Shown here piece by piece: positions 8,524-15,776 of a DNA stretch of 64,000 nt. Made by a program: the position numbers and the translations under genes. Source of the DNA: Aquipluma nitroreducens (GTDB lineage Bacteria > Bacteroidota > Bacteroidia > Bacteroidales > Prolixibacteraceae); contig NZ_AP018694.1 in assembly GCF_009689585.1 (NCBI RefSeq), forward strand, positions 1,364,001 to 1,428,000, in the 5' to 3' direction. The stretch's first letter is position 1. Each line of letters starts with the position of its first letter. The notes beneath the pieces are model-generated. The model worked only from the letters and a program-made list of their open reading frames with translations, had not been told where the DNA came from and searched no databases.

Positions 8524-9162
8524 CTACCTTTCATACCTCATCCACATCACCACGCCATAAACCAGGTGCAGCAAGCCAAAACCCAGCACCCAGAACACGA
8601 GTCCGTAAGGTGCAAAGATTCCAGCCAGAAGCCCGACAGCGATTTCAGCCATTCCCAGGTAATGAATCTCGCCCGAAGTGAATTTGCCTGCATTCACCAA
8701 ACCTAATCCGTAGAAAACGAGCATGGCCGAAGCGACCAAATCAATTTGGTTACGCGAAACCAAAATCAATACAAATATTCCACCCGAAACGATGGGGATC
8801 AGCAAATGCGCCAGCACCCGTTTGGTGGAGCTTGTCCAGAATTTTTGCCCAGCCTTTTGCGCTTTCCCGTACGAAAACCAGATAGCAGCCAGCCCGGCAA
8901 GCAGCAAAACCACCAAAGCAATAGCACCCAAGCCAGTGGTCACACTGTTGATTGGTGAGCCACCCACGCTGCACAAAAACTCGTCGTAATAAAGTGCTCC
9001 CGCATCCAGAACGCCAAACCAAGCCACAGCGACACCAATCAGCGCGCAGGTTCCGGCGAAAAAGCCCGCCCAACTATCGAGCAACATGAACTTCGACGAC
9101 CGCTCCATAATTTCGCGAATCGCCTGAATATCTTCCTTCGGATTAACTGAATTTGTTTTCAT
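8524..9162 (-). CDS. Multi-pass membrane protein of unknown function
   Basis: A 212-residue integral membrane protein with about six hydrophobic helices (about 31-50, 74-96, 116-135, 140-155, 169-185, 190-206). The soluble N-terminus (IQAIREIMERSSKF) is conserved-looking and precedes SWAGFFAGTCALIG, a pattern seen in Bacteroidota membrane proteins encoded with short winged-helix regulators. No transport or enzymatic motif is visible. An operator palindrome overlaps its promoter (9172-9188), and the regulator gene follows downstream after the repeat block, so the three genes 9162-6687 behave as one regulatory unit. Confidence 0.65.
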   Translation of the reverse strand: MKTNSVNPKEDIQAIREIMERSSKFMLLDSWAGFFAGTCALIGVAVAWFGVLDAGALYYDEFLCSVGGSPINSVTTGLGAIALVVLLLAGLAAIWFSYGKAQKAGQKFWTSSTKRVLAHLLIPIVSGGIFVLILVSRNQIDLVASAMLVFYGLGLVNAGKFTSGEIHYLGMAEIAVGLLAGIFAPYGLVFWVLGFGLLHLVYGVVMWMRYER

Positions 9163-9171
9163 GTAAAAAGT

Positions 9172-9188
9172 ACTTTGAAATACAAAGT
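9172..9188 (-). promoter_or_regulatory. Operator overlapping a -7 box
   Basis: ACTTTG-AAATA-CAAAGT, 9 bases before the membrane-protein start. Read on the minus strand the left arm is part of TAACTTTG, an exact match to the Bacteroidota -7 element TAnnTTTG. A protein bound here would cover the promoter, which suits repression. Confidence 0.6.
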
Positions 9189-9267
9189 TAATTTATAAAA
9201 CTGGATGTGCAAGAGGGTGAAGAAAAATCTGAATGAAATTAATCTGTTTTTGGTGAAATTCTTGCTG

Positions 9268-10477
9268 CTATACTGCGCGTTGAGCCTTCGCGCTTTTTTT
9301 GCTTCGCTCTTTGGCTTGTAGTTCAAGTGATTTGATAATTTCAACGTCAGACTCAAAACCAAATAGTCTACTGGTAACAGATTCTTTAGTCTGAATTACT
9401 ATTTTGTAGTCATATCCTTTCCCAAATGATGCTTTTTCAAGTTTTTCAATGGCATCTTCAAGTGTTTCATAATCTCCCTGAATTTTAACTGGAACAGGTC
9501 CACCATTAATTTGTTCTTTTAGAAATCCGTCAATACCAGAATTTCTTTGAACTGGAGTGGCATTAATATTTTGAAGAATGGCAAGCTGCTTTTCTGTTTT
9601 TTCAAGATAACTTTCAGTCCCTTTATTTAATAACTCTGATTCTGTAATTACCATTTCATCAAGTCTCGATTCTGCTAAATCTACAGCATCCTTTGACTTG
9701 TCGATGCCAATATAATTTCTTTTTAAATGCTTTGCAGAAACACAAGTTGTACCGCTACCACAAAATGGATCTATGACAATATCTCCTTCATCGGTCACAA
9801 TACGAATAATCTGGTTAAGCAGCAGCACAGGTTTTTGAGTAGGATATCCTGTTCTTTCTTTCGCTTTAGGATTAAGATATGGTATATCCCAAACATCTGA
9901 TAAAGGAACACCTTTCTTTTCTTTACCAATTACAACATTCCCATCTTCATCCTTTTTATATACAGACTTCCCATTTTCATCTCGTTCTCGCTCTTGTAAA
10001 ATCCGGTCAATATTTGTTGTTGCTGAGTAGTCGGTATATATCGTATTGAATTTAAAATCCCTTGTCTTAGAGTAAAAGAATATTATTTGGTGTGCATTTA
10101 ATAACCCTTTTTTTGAATTTGACCAACGTTTATATGACCAAACAATCTCGCTCTGAAAATTATCACGACCAAAAACCTTGTCAAGAATAATTCGAATGTT
10201 GTGCGAAGCTGTTTTATCGCAATGAAGAAAAACACTACCGGTATCTTTCAAAACTCGTTTGCTTTGGATTAATACATTTTCAATGAGCTCCAAATATTCA
10301 TTCAAAGAATTGTATTTATCTTCAAACTCGTAAGTTTTTGTATTATCCCTGGTTTTAAGAGAATGTGTTTTTTGAGTAAAGAAAGGTGGGTCGAAATAAA
10401 CTAAGTCAATACATTCAATTTCTTAGTTCCTTTAACTTATCCTGACAATCACCATGTATTATTTTATTGGTTTCCAT
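9268..10477 (-). pseudogene. Type II DNA methyltransferase (N6-A/N4-C, beta class), frameshifted
   Basis: A beta-class amino-methyltransferase expected to protect sites cut by the adjacent endonuclease. A start at 10477 gives METNKIIHGDCQDKLKELRN and then TGA (10417-10415). One base later, in the +1 frame, the protein resumes with ECIDLVYFDPPFF (catalytic DPPF motif), the target region with WSYKRWSNSKKG, the TGYPTQKPVLLL segment and the SAM motif VIDPFCGSGTTCVSAK, and runs to 9268. Removing one T from AATTGA restores a continuous gene. The frameshift removes the normal start from the catalytic domain, whose frame has no upstream ATG before the DPPF motif. The 3' end carries an extra roughly 150-residue tail. 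It overlaps the endonuclease stop by 14 bases. A true frameshift, a sequence error or recoding are all possible. Confidence 0.82.
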
Positions 10478-11102
10478 CTTCAGGTGTCCTTTCATTAGCA
10501 ATTTCTGTTAAAATAGCCTTTAAGTCAACTCCACTATAAGCTTTTAAAAAGTTCCAAGCTTCATCACCTCCATAATATTCTCCTTCAACACCAGCATATA
10601 AAGTTTTCAATGTCTCTTGTATTCTAATTGCTTGGGCTCTCTGAGGGTAATAAAACATCACTCGAATAGGCTTGTAACCGTGTCCCTTTATAACTTTAAC
10701 TCTAGTGTGCTCCTTGGTAATATGATCTCCATCTGTAGTTGCATCTCGCCATTTAACTTCAATAGCATCACTCCCATTCAGAAAATCTATCTCGAATGTA
10801 TTAGGTCTTTGTCCTAATGTATTTTCCACTTTGGTTTTAATCCCATCTTGGAACTTGTAATTTAGACACAGAGTAGCGGCTTCTTCCAAAAACGAACCAG
10901 CATATTTGTACAGAAATCGCCCAGTGTTTTGATAAATATAGATTAGCTCTCCTTCTTCTGTTGTAATTCCTAAAACTCTATAGATTAGATAATGAGAATT
11001 ATCATCAGATTTCATTGCCTCTTTTCGCTCTTCAATTCTTTCTTTGAGATTAGAAGCGTAAATCCCCGCTAATTCTTTTATTTTATTCTTTAGATCTTCC
11101 AT
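10464..11102 (-). CDS. ApaLI-like type II restriction endonuclease
   Basis: A 212-residue protein that I recognise as resembling the ApaLI family (prototype recognises GTGCAC). The PD-(D/E)xK core is visible as FEIDF then IEVKWRD, with the Asp, Glu and Lys in the expected order (about residues 124-140), inside the conserved-looking stretch NTLGQRPNTFEIDF and DGDHITKEHTRVKVI. The gene has no frameshift, so an active nuclease is possible. It is the first gene of an R-M pair and overlaps the methyltransferase start by 14 bases, an order in which the methyltransferase depends on translation through the nuclease gene. The specificity is a family inference and not shown by the sequence. Confidence 0.68.
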   Translation of the reverse strand: MEDLKNKIKELAGIYASNLKERIEERKEAMKSDDNSHYLIYRVLGITTEEGELIYIYQNTGRFLYKYAGSFLEEAATLCLNYKFQDGIKTKVENTLGQRPNTFEIDFLNGSDAIEVKWRDATTDGDHITKEHTRVKVIKGHGYKPIRVMFYYPQRAQAIRIQETLKTLYAGVEGEYYGGDEAWNFLKAYSGVDLKAILTEIANERTPEDGNQ

Positions 11103-11106
11103 TGTA

Positions 11107-11114
11107 CAAAGTTA
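11107..11114 (-). promoter_or_regulatory. -7 box directly before the endonuclease start
   Basis: On the minus strand TAACTTTG matches TAnnTTTG exactly and ends only four bases before the ATG at 11102. Transcription would begin at about the start codon, giving a leaderless or near-leaderless mRNA. No convincing -33 element sits at the right distance. Confidence 0.4.
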
Positions 11115-11331
11115 TAATTTTCCTAGAATTGTTTTTTTTACAATGTCCTTCCCGCTCTGACGCATCATATCAGAATTCCAGCTATTGATATGATTTTCTT
11201 ATCTGCCATCTATTTTTGAGGAAACCCGCCAATTTATTTCAGAATAAATTCTCTCAAATCTACGCCGCCCGATCTACAAATCCAATATATTCAGTTATTA
11301 TTTTTTAAAAAATCAGGGCATTTGGCTTCAG

Positions 11332-11385
11332 ATCGCTAAAATAAACAACCCCTGACCCGAAAAGCAGCTTTCGAATCAGGGGTTG
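11332..11385 (-). terminator. Terminator after the thioredoxin-reductase fusion gene
   Basis: A perfect 10-base stem, CAACCCCTGA / TCAGGGGTTG (11346-11355 and 11376-11385), with further partial pairing inside (CGAAA ... TTTCG). On the minus strand it is followed by TTTATTTTAG. It ends the minus-strand cassette 15.7-11.4 kb. The rest of the 320-base gap (11103-11345) is AT-rich with no gene. Confidence 0.75.
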
Positions 11386-11422
11386 CAGTAGTATCGAAAT
11401 AGATTCTTGCGAATCTTGCCAA

Positions 11423-12691
11423 TTATCCTATTTCCCGAGTAATCGCAATCGCGGCAATGGTTCCGTCGGCGATAGCAGTAGTAATCTGGCGGTATTTTTT
11501 GCTGGTTACATCGCCCACGGCAAACACGCCGTCGATGTTGGTGCGCTTATCCTCATCGGTTTTGATGTAGCCCCACTGGTCGAGTTCCAACTGGTTGCCA
11601 AACATTTCGAGGTTCGGTTTCTGGCCAATAAACACGAAAATTCCGTCCGATGTCAGGGTCTTCTTTTCCTTGGTTTTCAGGTCTTCCACCTCCACTTCCA
11701 TTTTGTCGCCAGCTTTGCGGAATGCGCGTGGTTCGTGCGAAAGCAGGAATGAAATCTTCGGGTTGGCAAATGCTTTTTCCTGCGCTGTTTTGTTGGCCTG
11801 CAACTGGTCGAACTGGTGAACGATGGTAATTTTCGACGCGAACTTCGAGATAAAATCGGCTTCCTCGATGGCTGAGTTTCCACCGCCAATCACCACCACT
11901 TCCCGATCCACAAAATACTTGGCGTCGCAGGTGGCGCAATACGAAATGCCCTGTCCTTTGTACTCCAGTTCGCCGGGAATGCCAATACGGTTGGGCGAAG
12001 TTCCGGTGGCAATGATGATTCGTTTGGCGCGAATGGTTTCCTGCCCGTCTATCATGATTTCCTTTTTCTGCAAATCGACGTGCGTCACGTCAACCGCCAC
12101 CTTATAAGTCGTTCCGCAGCGTTTGGTTTGCTCCGACATGTTGTGCGAAAGCATGTATCCGGGCTGCGGATCAATAAATCCGGGGTAATTCGACACCACG
12201 TGGGTGGTCGAAACATTTCCGCCGGGCAACGCGATGTCAACCAAAACGGTGTTGATTTTGGCCTGGCAAAGGTATAAACCGGCTGTCAGTCCACCCGGAC
12301 CAGCACCCAGAATGGCCACATCCACCTCGGTTACAATCGGTTTCTGCTTGGCGATAATCTCATTCACCTTTTCTTTGCCGATCACACTTTTCAGGTTGCG
12401 AACAATCTCCGACCGTTTAATTCCTCCTGAAAGGCGGCTGGTCACTTCTTCTCCATCCTGATAAAAAAGCAACGTTGGCGACGATTTTACGCCAAGTTGA
12501 TCGGCCAGTTCGCGGTTTCCCTGCCGGAAGATTTTGATGAATTTGACTTCACCCTTAAACAGCGGATCCAACGATTCGAGTTTGGGAAAAAGCGCTTCGC
12601 AAGGCGGACATTCAGTACTGTAAAAATCGAGCACCACATTGCCCCCTTTTACTACTTCGCTTTCAAATTCCGATGCATTTATCTCTTTCAT
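11423..12691 (-). CDS. Thioredoxin-thioredoxin reductase fusion
   Basis: A 422-residue flavoprotein joining thioredoxin (residues 1-105) to an NADPH-thioredoxin reductase (about 120-422). The thioredoxin half has the active site ECPPC (Cys28, Cys31) and the cis-Pro in SSPTLLF (Pro72). The reductase half has the FAD motif ILGAGPGGLTAG (about 127-138), the redox pair CATC (about 250), the NADPH motif VVIGGGNSAIEEA, and the closing FAD motif VFAVGDVTSKKYRQ. Known fusions often place thioredoxin at the C-terminus; here it is N-terminal. It likely self-delivers electrons from NADPH to protein or small-molecule disulfides. It is the last gene of the ArsM-like/radical SAM cassette, where a thiol reductant would serve both the methyltransferase and a Cys peptide. 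Confidence 0.88.
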   Translation of the reverse strand: MKEINASEFESEVVKGGNVVLDFYSTECPPCEALFPKLESLDPLFKGEVKFIKIFRQGNRELADQLGVKSSPTLLFYQDGEEVTSRLSGGIKRSEIVRNLKSVIGKEKVNEIIAKQKPIVTEVDVAILGAGPGGLTAGLYLCQAKINTVLVDIALPGGNVSTTHVVSNYPGFIDPQPGYMLSHNMSEQTKRCGTTYKVAVDVTHVDLQKKEIMIDGQETIRAKRIIIATGTSPNRIGIPGELEYKGQGISYCATCDAKYFVDREVVVIGGGNSAIEEADFISKFASKITIVHQFDQLQANKTAQEKAFANPKISFLLSHEPRAFRKAGDKMEVEVEDLKTKEKKTLTSDGIFVFIGQKPNLEMFGNQLELDQWGYIKTDEDKRTNIDGVFAVGDVTSKKYRQITTAIADGTIAAIAITREIG

Positions 12692-12745
12692 GGTTATTGA
12701 TATTTTGGTTTTTTACTCAGTCTTTTATGAAGCGCTATCATTAAA

Positions 12746-12806
12746 ACCCCTAAATCCCCTGAAGGGGACTTCAAAGCCTCACCTTATAGGGGAGGTTTGG
12801 AGGGGT
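12746..12806. repeat. GC-rich palindromic element, copy 1
   Basis: About 61 bases with imperfect inverted ends: ACCCCTAAATCCCCTGAAGG on the left, and AGGGGAGGTTTGGAGGGGT on the right. It lies between the DUF1847 and thioredoxin-reductase genes. Related elements are at 14681-14820 and 34453-34536. Confidence 0.65.
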
Positions 12807-12821
12807 AAAACCACACATTGG

Positions 12822-13370
12822 TTATAATTCCAATGCCTTCAACGGCGCGTGGTTGTGAACCCGATCTTTCACCACCAGGGTTGTGCAGTCGGCCTTCACT
12901 TCGCGCTGAAACAAAATGTCGTGCCCCAAACAAAGCCCCACCATCAGCACCAAATCCACCTTTTCGCTGTTCATCTGCATCGCCTGCCCAATGGGATTGC
13001 ACGAAACGGTGCAAAACGAACTTTCCGGATTCACTTCATTTTGCGGAATTCCACCAACCGTACAAGAAACCGACCTGACATTCAATCCATTACTACGAAT
13101 AATCCCGGCAATTTGTTGGACTTGTTTTTCCATCCCGTAGCAATAGGCCAAACCAATGCGGCGGTAGTTCATTTTCTTCGAGAACTCCACAATCTCCTGA
13201 AGCCGCGACAAGGTTCCGGCGCGTCCAAAATCAACCAGTTCGGCCGCCGCCTGCACAATTTCGGGTTCAGCGGCATACTTTCTGATGGCCTCTTCCGGTT
13301 CGAAAGAAGTTGCTTTGCAGGTTTCCGTTTTCCGGCAAATTTTATCGTAGGTGCAATTGGTGCAATCCAT
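12822..13370 (-). CDS. DUF1847-family Cys-rich protein
   Basis: A 182-residue protein of the DUF1847 family, whose function is unknown. The N-terminus has four closely spaced cysteines (Cys3, Cys6, Cys12, Cys18) in the pattern CxxC-x5-C-x5-C that suggests a metal or Fe-S site. More cysteines follow in AYCYGM, VSCTVGG, FCTVSCNPIG, VGLCLGHD and ADCTT. A Rossmann-like pattern (YRRIGLAYCYGMEKQ) precedes them. It starts one base after the radical SAM stop, so the two are coupled. It could load, sense or traffic a metal or metalloid, or act as a redox partner of the radical SAM enzyme; both are inference. Confidence 0.75.
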   Translation of the reverse strand: MDCTNCTYDKICRKTETCKATSFEPEEAIRKYAAEPEIVQAAAELVDFGRAGTLSRLQEIVEFSKKMNYRRIGLAYCYGMEKQVQQIAGIIRSNGLNVRSVSCTVGGIPQNEVNPESSFCTVSCNPIGQAMQMNSEKVDLVLMVGLCLGHDILFQREVKADCTTLVVKDRVHNHAPLKALEL

Positions 13371-13371
13371 C

Positions 13372-14673
13372 TTATTCGTTGAAATAGTGCGCGATACCCA
13401 ATTCCAGTAGCTCGGTAACCGGACGGCAATCGTGACTGTGCAGCGAGCCGTTGTAGTTTTTGGCCATCGAAGCGCAGCCTCCGCCGCAAATCAGGCTCAA
13501 ATTGCAGTCGCGACACTTCGGAATCGACAAAATATCGCGCTCCTGCCATTCCTCAACCGCTTCGGTGTATTTCTTCACTTCCGGATAAAACGTGCCCAGA
13601 CTTTCGCCGTGCTTGCCCACCGTGGCGGTGCAGGCATACACATTTCCGGTGAAATCGAATGCCCACTCGGTTTTGGTTCCGGTGCAGGCATCGAACAATG
13701 GCTCAGGCATCTCGCCCTGTTCGAACAAAAACTTTGAGACTGAAAAGGCAGGCTTGTGAAACTCGGCGATGTGCGGATGTGTCTTCAGCAGCGCATACAA
13801 ATCTTCGTACAAATTGAGCCGCGAATACAGCTTTTGCTGATTGGCCTGGCATTCGTGTAACTCGTAATTCCGACCTAATTGGGTTTTAAACAGTGGGGAT
13901 GCAGTCCAACCTTTATTGATGGCAAACTGTGCCAAATCGGGTAGATTATTAATATTTTGTTTATCAACCACCATACGGAGATTAACCGGAATATTGTTTT
14001 CAATTAACAAATCAACTCCACGAACAATGCGATCGAAAGTTGGATCTCCGCCTTTCAGATAGCGCCGTTGGTTATGTATTTCACTGGTCCCATCGAGTGT
14101 TACCTGAATTTCGCGGATAATTCCCTTTTTGAGAATTGGAATGTATTCTTCCAGATGATAACCGTTAGTCACAGCCGCAATTTCGAGTTTATGTTCTGCG
14201 GCTTTTTGAATAATATATTCGATATTTTCCTTGTGGCGTGGAGCATTCATGAAAGGTTCGCCACCAAAAATGGTAATGTATTTTCTCCTTCCTGAAAATT
14301 CTTTCAGAATATAATCAAAAAACGAATCAGTAACTTCTTTCGACAGAGCAACGGGTAAAGCTTCGTAGCCAGCCTGATAACAATAGGAACAATCGAAGTT
14401 GCACGAGTAGTTGGTCACAAAAAAAATCTGAACTTCGTCCTTTTCGCGATCATCCAAAAATTTCAGGTATTTCTCACGAAACAATCGTTTCTCCTGAACC
14501 AGATCAACAATGTAGCCATTTTCAATCAGTTCCTGATTATCTACCGAAATGTCCTTAAGTTGATTGTAGGCTGTCTGATCGAGTATATCTGCCTGCCCTG
14601 ATAATGCATTTATGACAAACCAATCGTCAGAATCCTTAATTTTTGAGGTGATGTTATATTTGGAAAGTTGCAT
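13372..14673 (-). CDS. Radical SAM/SPASM peptide-maturase-like protein
   Basis: A 433-residue radical SAM enzyme. The cluster-binding motif CxxxCxxC is Cys91-Cys95-Cys98 in SCNFDCSYCYQ, followed by the SAM-binding segments TIFGGEPFMN and VTNGYHLEE. The C-terminal third is a full seven-Cys SPASM domain: C-x12-G-x4-C, then CRDC-x5-C-x3-C and a final Cys in SHDC, binding two auxiliary Fe-S clusters. SPASM enzymes typically modify ribosomal peptides (thioether or C-C bonds) or act as anaerobic sulfatase maturases. A 31-codon Cys peptide gene lies immediately upstream. An in-frame ATG at 14727 is inside a repeat element, so I use the ATG at 14673 (MQLSKYNI). DUF1847 follows one base after the stop. 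Confidence 0.85.
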   Translation of the reverse strand: MQLSKYNITSKIKDSDDWFVINALSGQADILDQTAYNQLKDISVDNQELIENGYIVDLVQEKRLFREKYLKFLDDREKDEVQIFFVTNYSCNFDCSYCYQAGYEALPVALSKEVTDSFFDYILKEFSGRRKYITIFGGEPFMNAPRHKENIEYIIQKAAEHKLEIAAVTNGYHLEEYIPILKKGIIREIQVTLDGTSEIHNQRRYLKGGDPTFDRIVRGVDLLIENNIPVNLRMVVDKQNINNLPDLAQFAINKGWTASPLFKTQLGRNYELHECQANQQKLYSRLNLYEDLYALLKTHPHIAEFHKPAFSVSKFLFEQGEMPEPLFDACTGTKTEWAFDFTGNVYACTATVGKHGESLGTFYPEVKKYTEAVEEWQERDILSIPKCRDCNLSLICGGGCASMAKNYNGSLHSHDCRPVTELLELGIAHYFNE

Positions 14674-14680
14674 GGCAAAC

Positions 14681-14820
14681 GGAAGCCCCCTTCCCGTTCC
14701 CCCAAAGGGGGAAAGCTTTGGAGCCATTGATTAAAAATTTATACTTGGTTTAACTGTGTCTTTCGATGAAAAATGAGCCTCCCCCTCTCCCCTCCTTTGA
14801 AGGGGTCGGGGGAGGCTTCC
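14681..14820. repeat. GC-rich palindromic element, copy 2
   Basis: 140 bases with terminal inverted repeats GGAAGCCCCC / GGAGGCTTCC and internal CCCCAAAGGGGG and CCTTTGAAGGGG palindromes. It fills the gap between the peptide gene and the radical SAM gene, and creates the spurious upstream start of the latter. Size, inverted ends and intergenic placement are like a miniature inverted-repeat element. Confidence 0.65.
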
Positions 14821-14825
14821 GGCGC

Positions 14826-14921
14826 TTAATCGTGGCATCCGGCAATAATCTGAGATTGTTTAGCACAACATTGTGCCTGTTTAATCTGACCTTTTTTTAC
14901 TTTTTTTACTAAACTCTTCAT
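14826..14921 (-). CDS. 31-residue Cys peptide, candidate RiPP precursor
   Basis: A gene too short for routine callers: ATG at 14921, TAA at 14828-14826, 31 residues. The first half is strongly basic and lysine-rich (Lys at 2, 6, 7, 9, 10, 14), like a leader. The second half has a vicinal pair Cys18-Cys19 and a third Cys29 in the ending AGCHD. It lies between an ArsM-like methyltransferase and a radical SAM/SPASM gene, all on the same strand. Short Cys-bearing peptides beside SPASM enzymes are the classic layout of ranthipeptide/sactipeptide-type precursors. Three thiols could equally form a trithiolate metalloid site. I recognise no named family. That it is translated and modified is inference. 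Confidence 0.6.
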   Translation of the reverse strand: MKSLVKKVKKGQIKQAQCCAKQSQIIAGCHD

Positions 14922-15054
14922 AAAACTGATTTTGGTGTTGATTAAACTATTAGGAATAAAGGTATTCAAAACGAACGAAACTTCATCAATTAAACTTCAA
15001 CATTAATGACTACCTTCAAACTTTCATTGAAAAAATTGCGCTCCGGACGACTCC

Positions 15055-15074
15055 AGACGCAAGATCGTGCGTCT
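15055..15074. repeat. Short palindrome AGACGCA-N6-TGCGTCT
   Basis: A perfect 7+7 inverted repeat just after the ArsM-like stop, on the peptide-gene side. The phrase AGACGCAAGATCGTGCGTCT resembles dispersed intergenic palindromes found in many bacterial genomes. It could act as a weak transcription attenuator between methyltransferase and peptide, but no T-run follows on the minus strand. Confidence 0.5.
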
Positions 15075-15081
15075 CTACCAG

Positions 15082-15726
15082 TTACCCGCAACAACTAAAC
15101 TCATCTTTTTCGGCGGTAATGGTAAAACTGGATACGTGAATTTTTCCTTTTGGGTAAGGCTGACTTTCTTCCAATACTTTTACGTAACGAAATCCGGCAC
15201 CTTTAATAATATTCAGGTATTCTGAACGGGTAACAGATCCAGCCCAACATTCGGCAACAGCCTCAGGGTCGTTGGCATATTCTTCAGGTACCGGTTCGCT
15301 TGAATAGATATCGCTGATGACAAAGCGTCCGCCATTTTTCAGGATACGGAAAATCTCGCCCCAAACCTTGCGCTTGTTGGTTACATGGTTCAGCGTGCAA
15401 TTCGAGACAATCAGGTTGGCAGTTTCGTCGGGCAACGGAATTTCTTCCAGATCAGCCTGAATGAATTTCACATTTTCGACACCCATTTTGGCGGCTGTCG
15501 AAGTCGCTTTTCGAATCATCTCCTCGGTGACATCAATTCCGTACACAAATCCGCCCTCACCAACTTCTTCGGCCAGACGTAAAACATCAGTTCCGCGGCC
15601 ACTTCCCAAATCGATGCAAACCTCGTTCAATTTTGCATCACTTTTATCGACTGCTCCTCCACACGAAAGACAACAGGTATCATTTGCAAGTGAAGAATAT
15701 CTTCCAGCTATTTCAATTGTGTTCAT
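15082..15726 (-). CDS. ArsM-like (arsenite) SAM methyltransferase
   Basis: A 214-residue class I methyltransferase. SAM motif I is CIDLGSGRGTD (37-47), then YGIDVTEEMI, and IQADLEEIPLPD. Two cysteines in ArsM signature positions are present: Cys110 in SNCTLN and Cys160 in AECWAGS. Their spacing of 50 equals that of the arsenic-binding Cys174/Cys224 of the algal enzyme CmArsM (family knowledge). Extra cysteines lie at the N-terminus (18, 19, 22) and the extreme C-terminus (SCCG). It probably methylates As(III) or another thiophilic element. The frame is open from a TTG at 15735; I use the ATG at 15726, 13 bases after the predicted transcription start. It heads the cassette ending with a thioredoxin-reductase fusion, a known reductant type for ArsM. 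Confidence 0.75.
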   Translation of the reverse strand: MNTIEIAGRYSSLANDTCCLSCGGAVDKSDAKLNEVCIDLGSGRGTDVLRLAEEVGEGGFVYGIDVTEEMIRKATSTAAKMGVENVKFIQADLEEIPLPDETANLIVSNCTLNHVTNKRKVWGEIFRILKNGGRFVISDIYSSEPVPEEYANDPEAVAECWAGSVTRSEYLNIIKGAGFRYVKVLEESQPYPKGKIHVSSFTITAEKDEFSCCG

Positions 15727-15745
15727 TGTACTCAAATTTAAAGTG

Positions 15746-15776
15746 CAAAATTATAACAATAATTAAAACAAAACAA
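15746..15776 (-). promoter_or_regulatory. Promoter of the ArsM-like/peptide cassette
   Basis: On the minus strand TTG (15776-15774), 20 bases, then TAATTTTG (15753-15746), matching the Bacteroidota consensus with an exact -7 box TAnnTTTG. The start would fall near 15739. Confidence 0.55.

Noticed and set aside
13372-14673. Anaerobic sulfatase maturase
   Set aside because: No sulfatase gene nearby; a short Cys peptide gene is adjacent, so peptide maturation fits better, although sequence alone cannot exclude it.
14674-14727. Longer radical SAM start
   Set aside because: The extra codons are encoded by a repeat element; the conserved start is the ATG at 14673.
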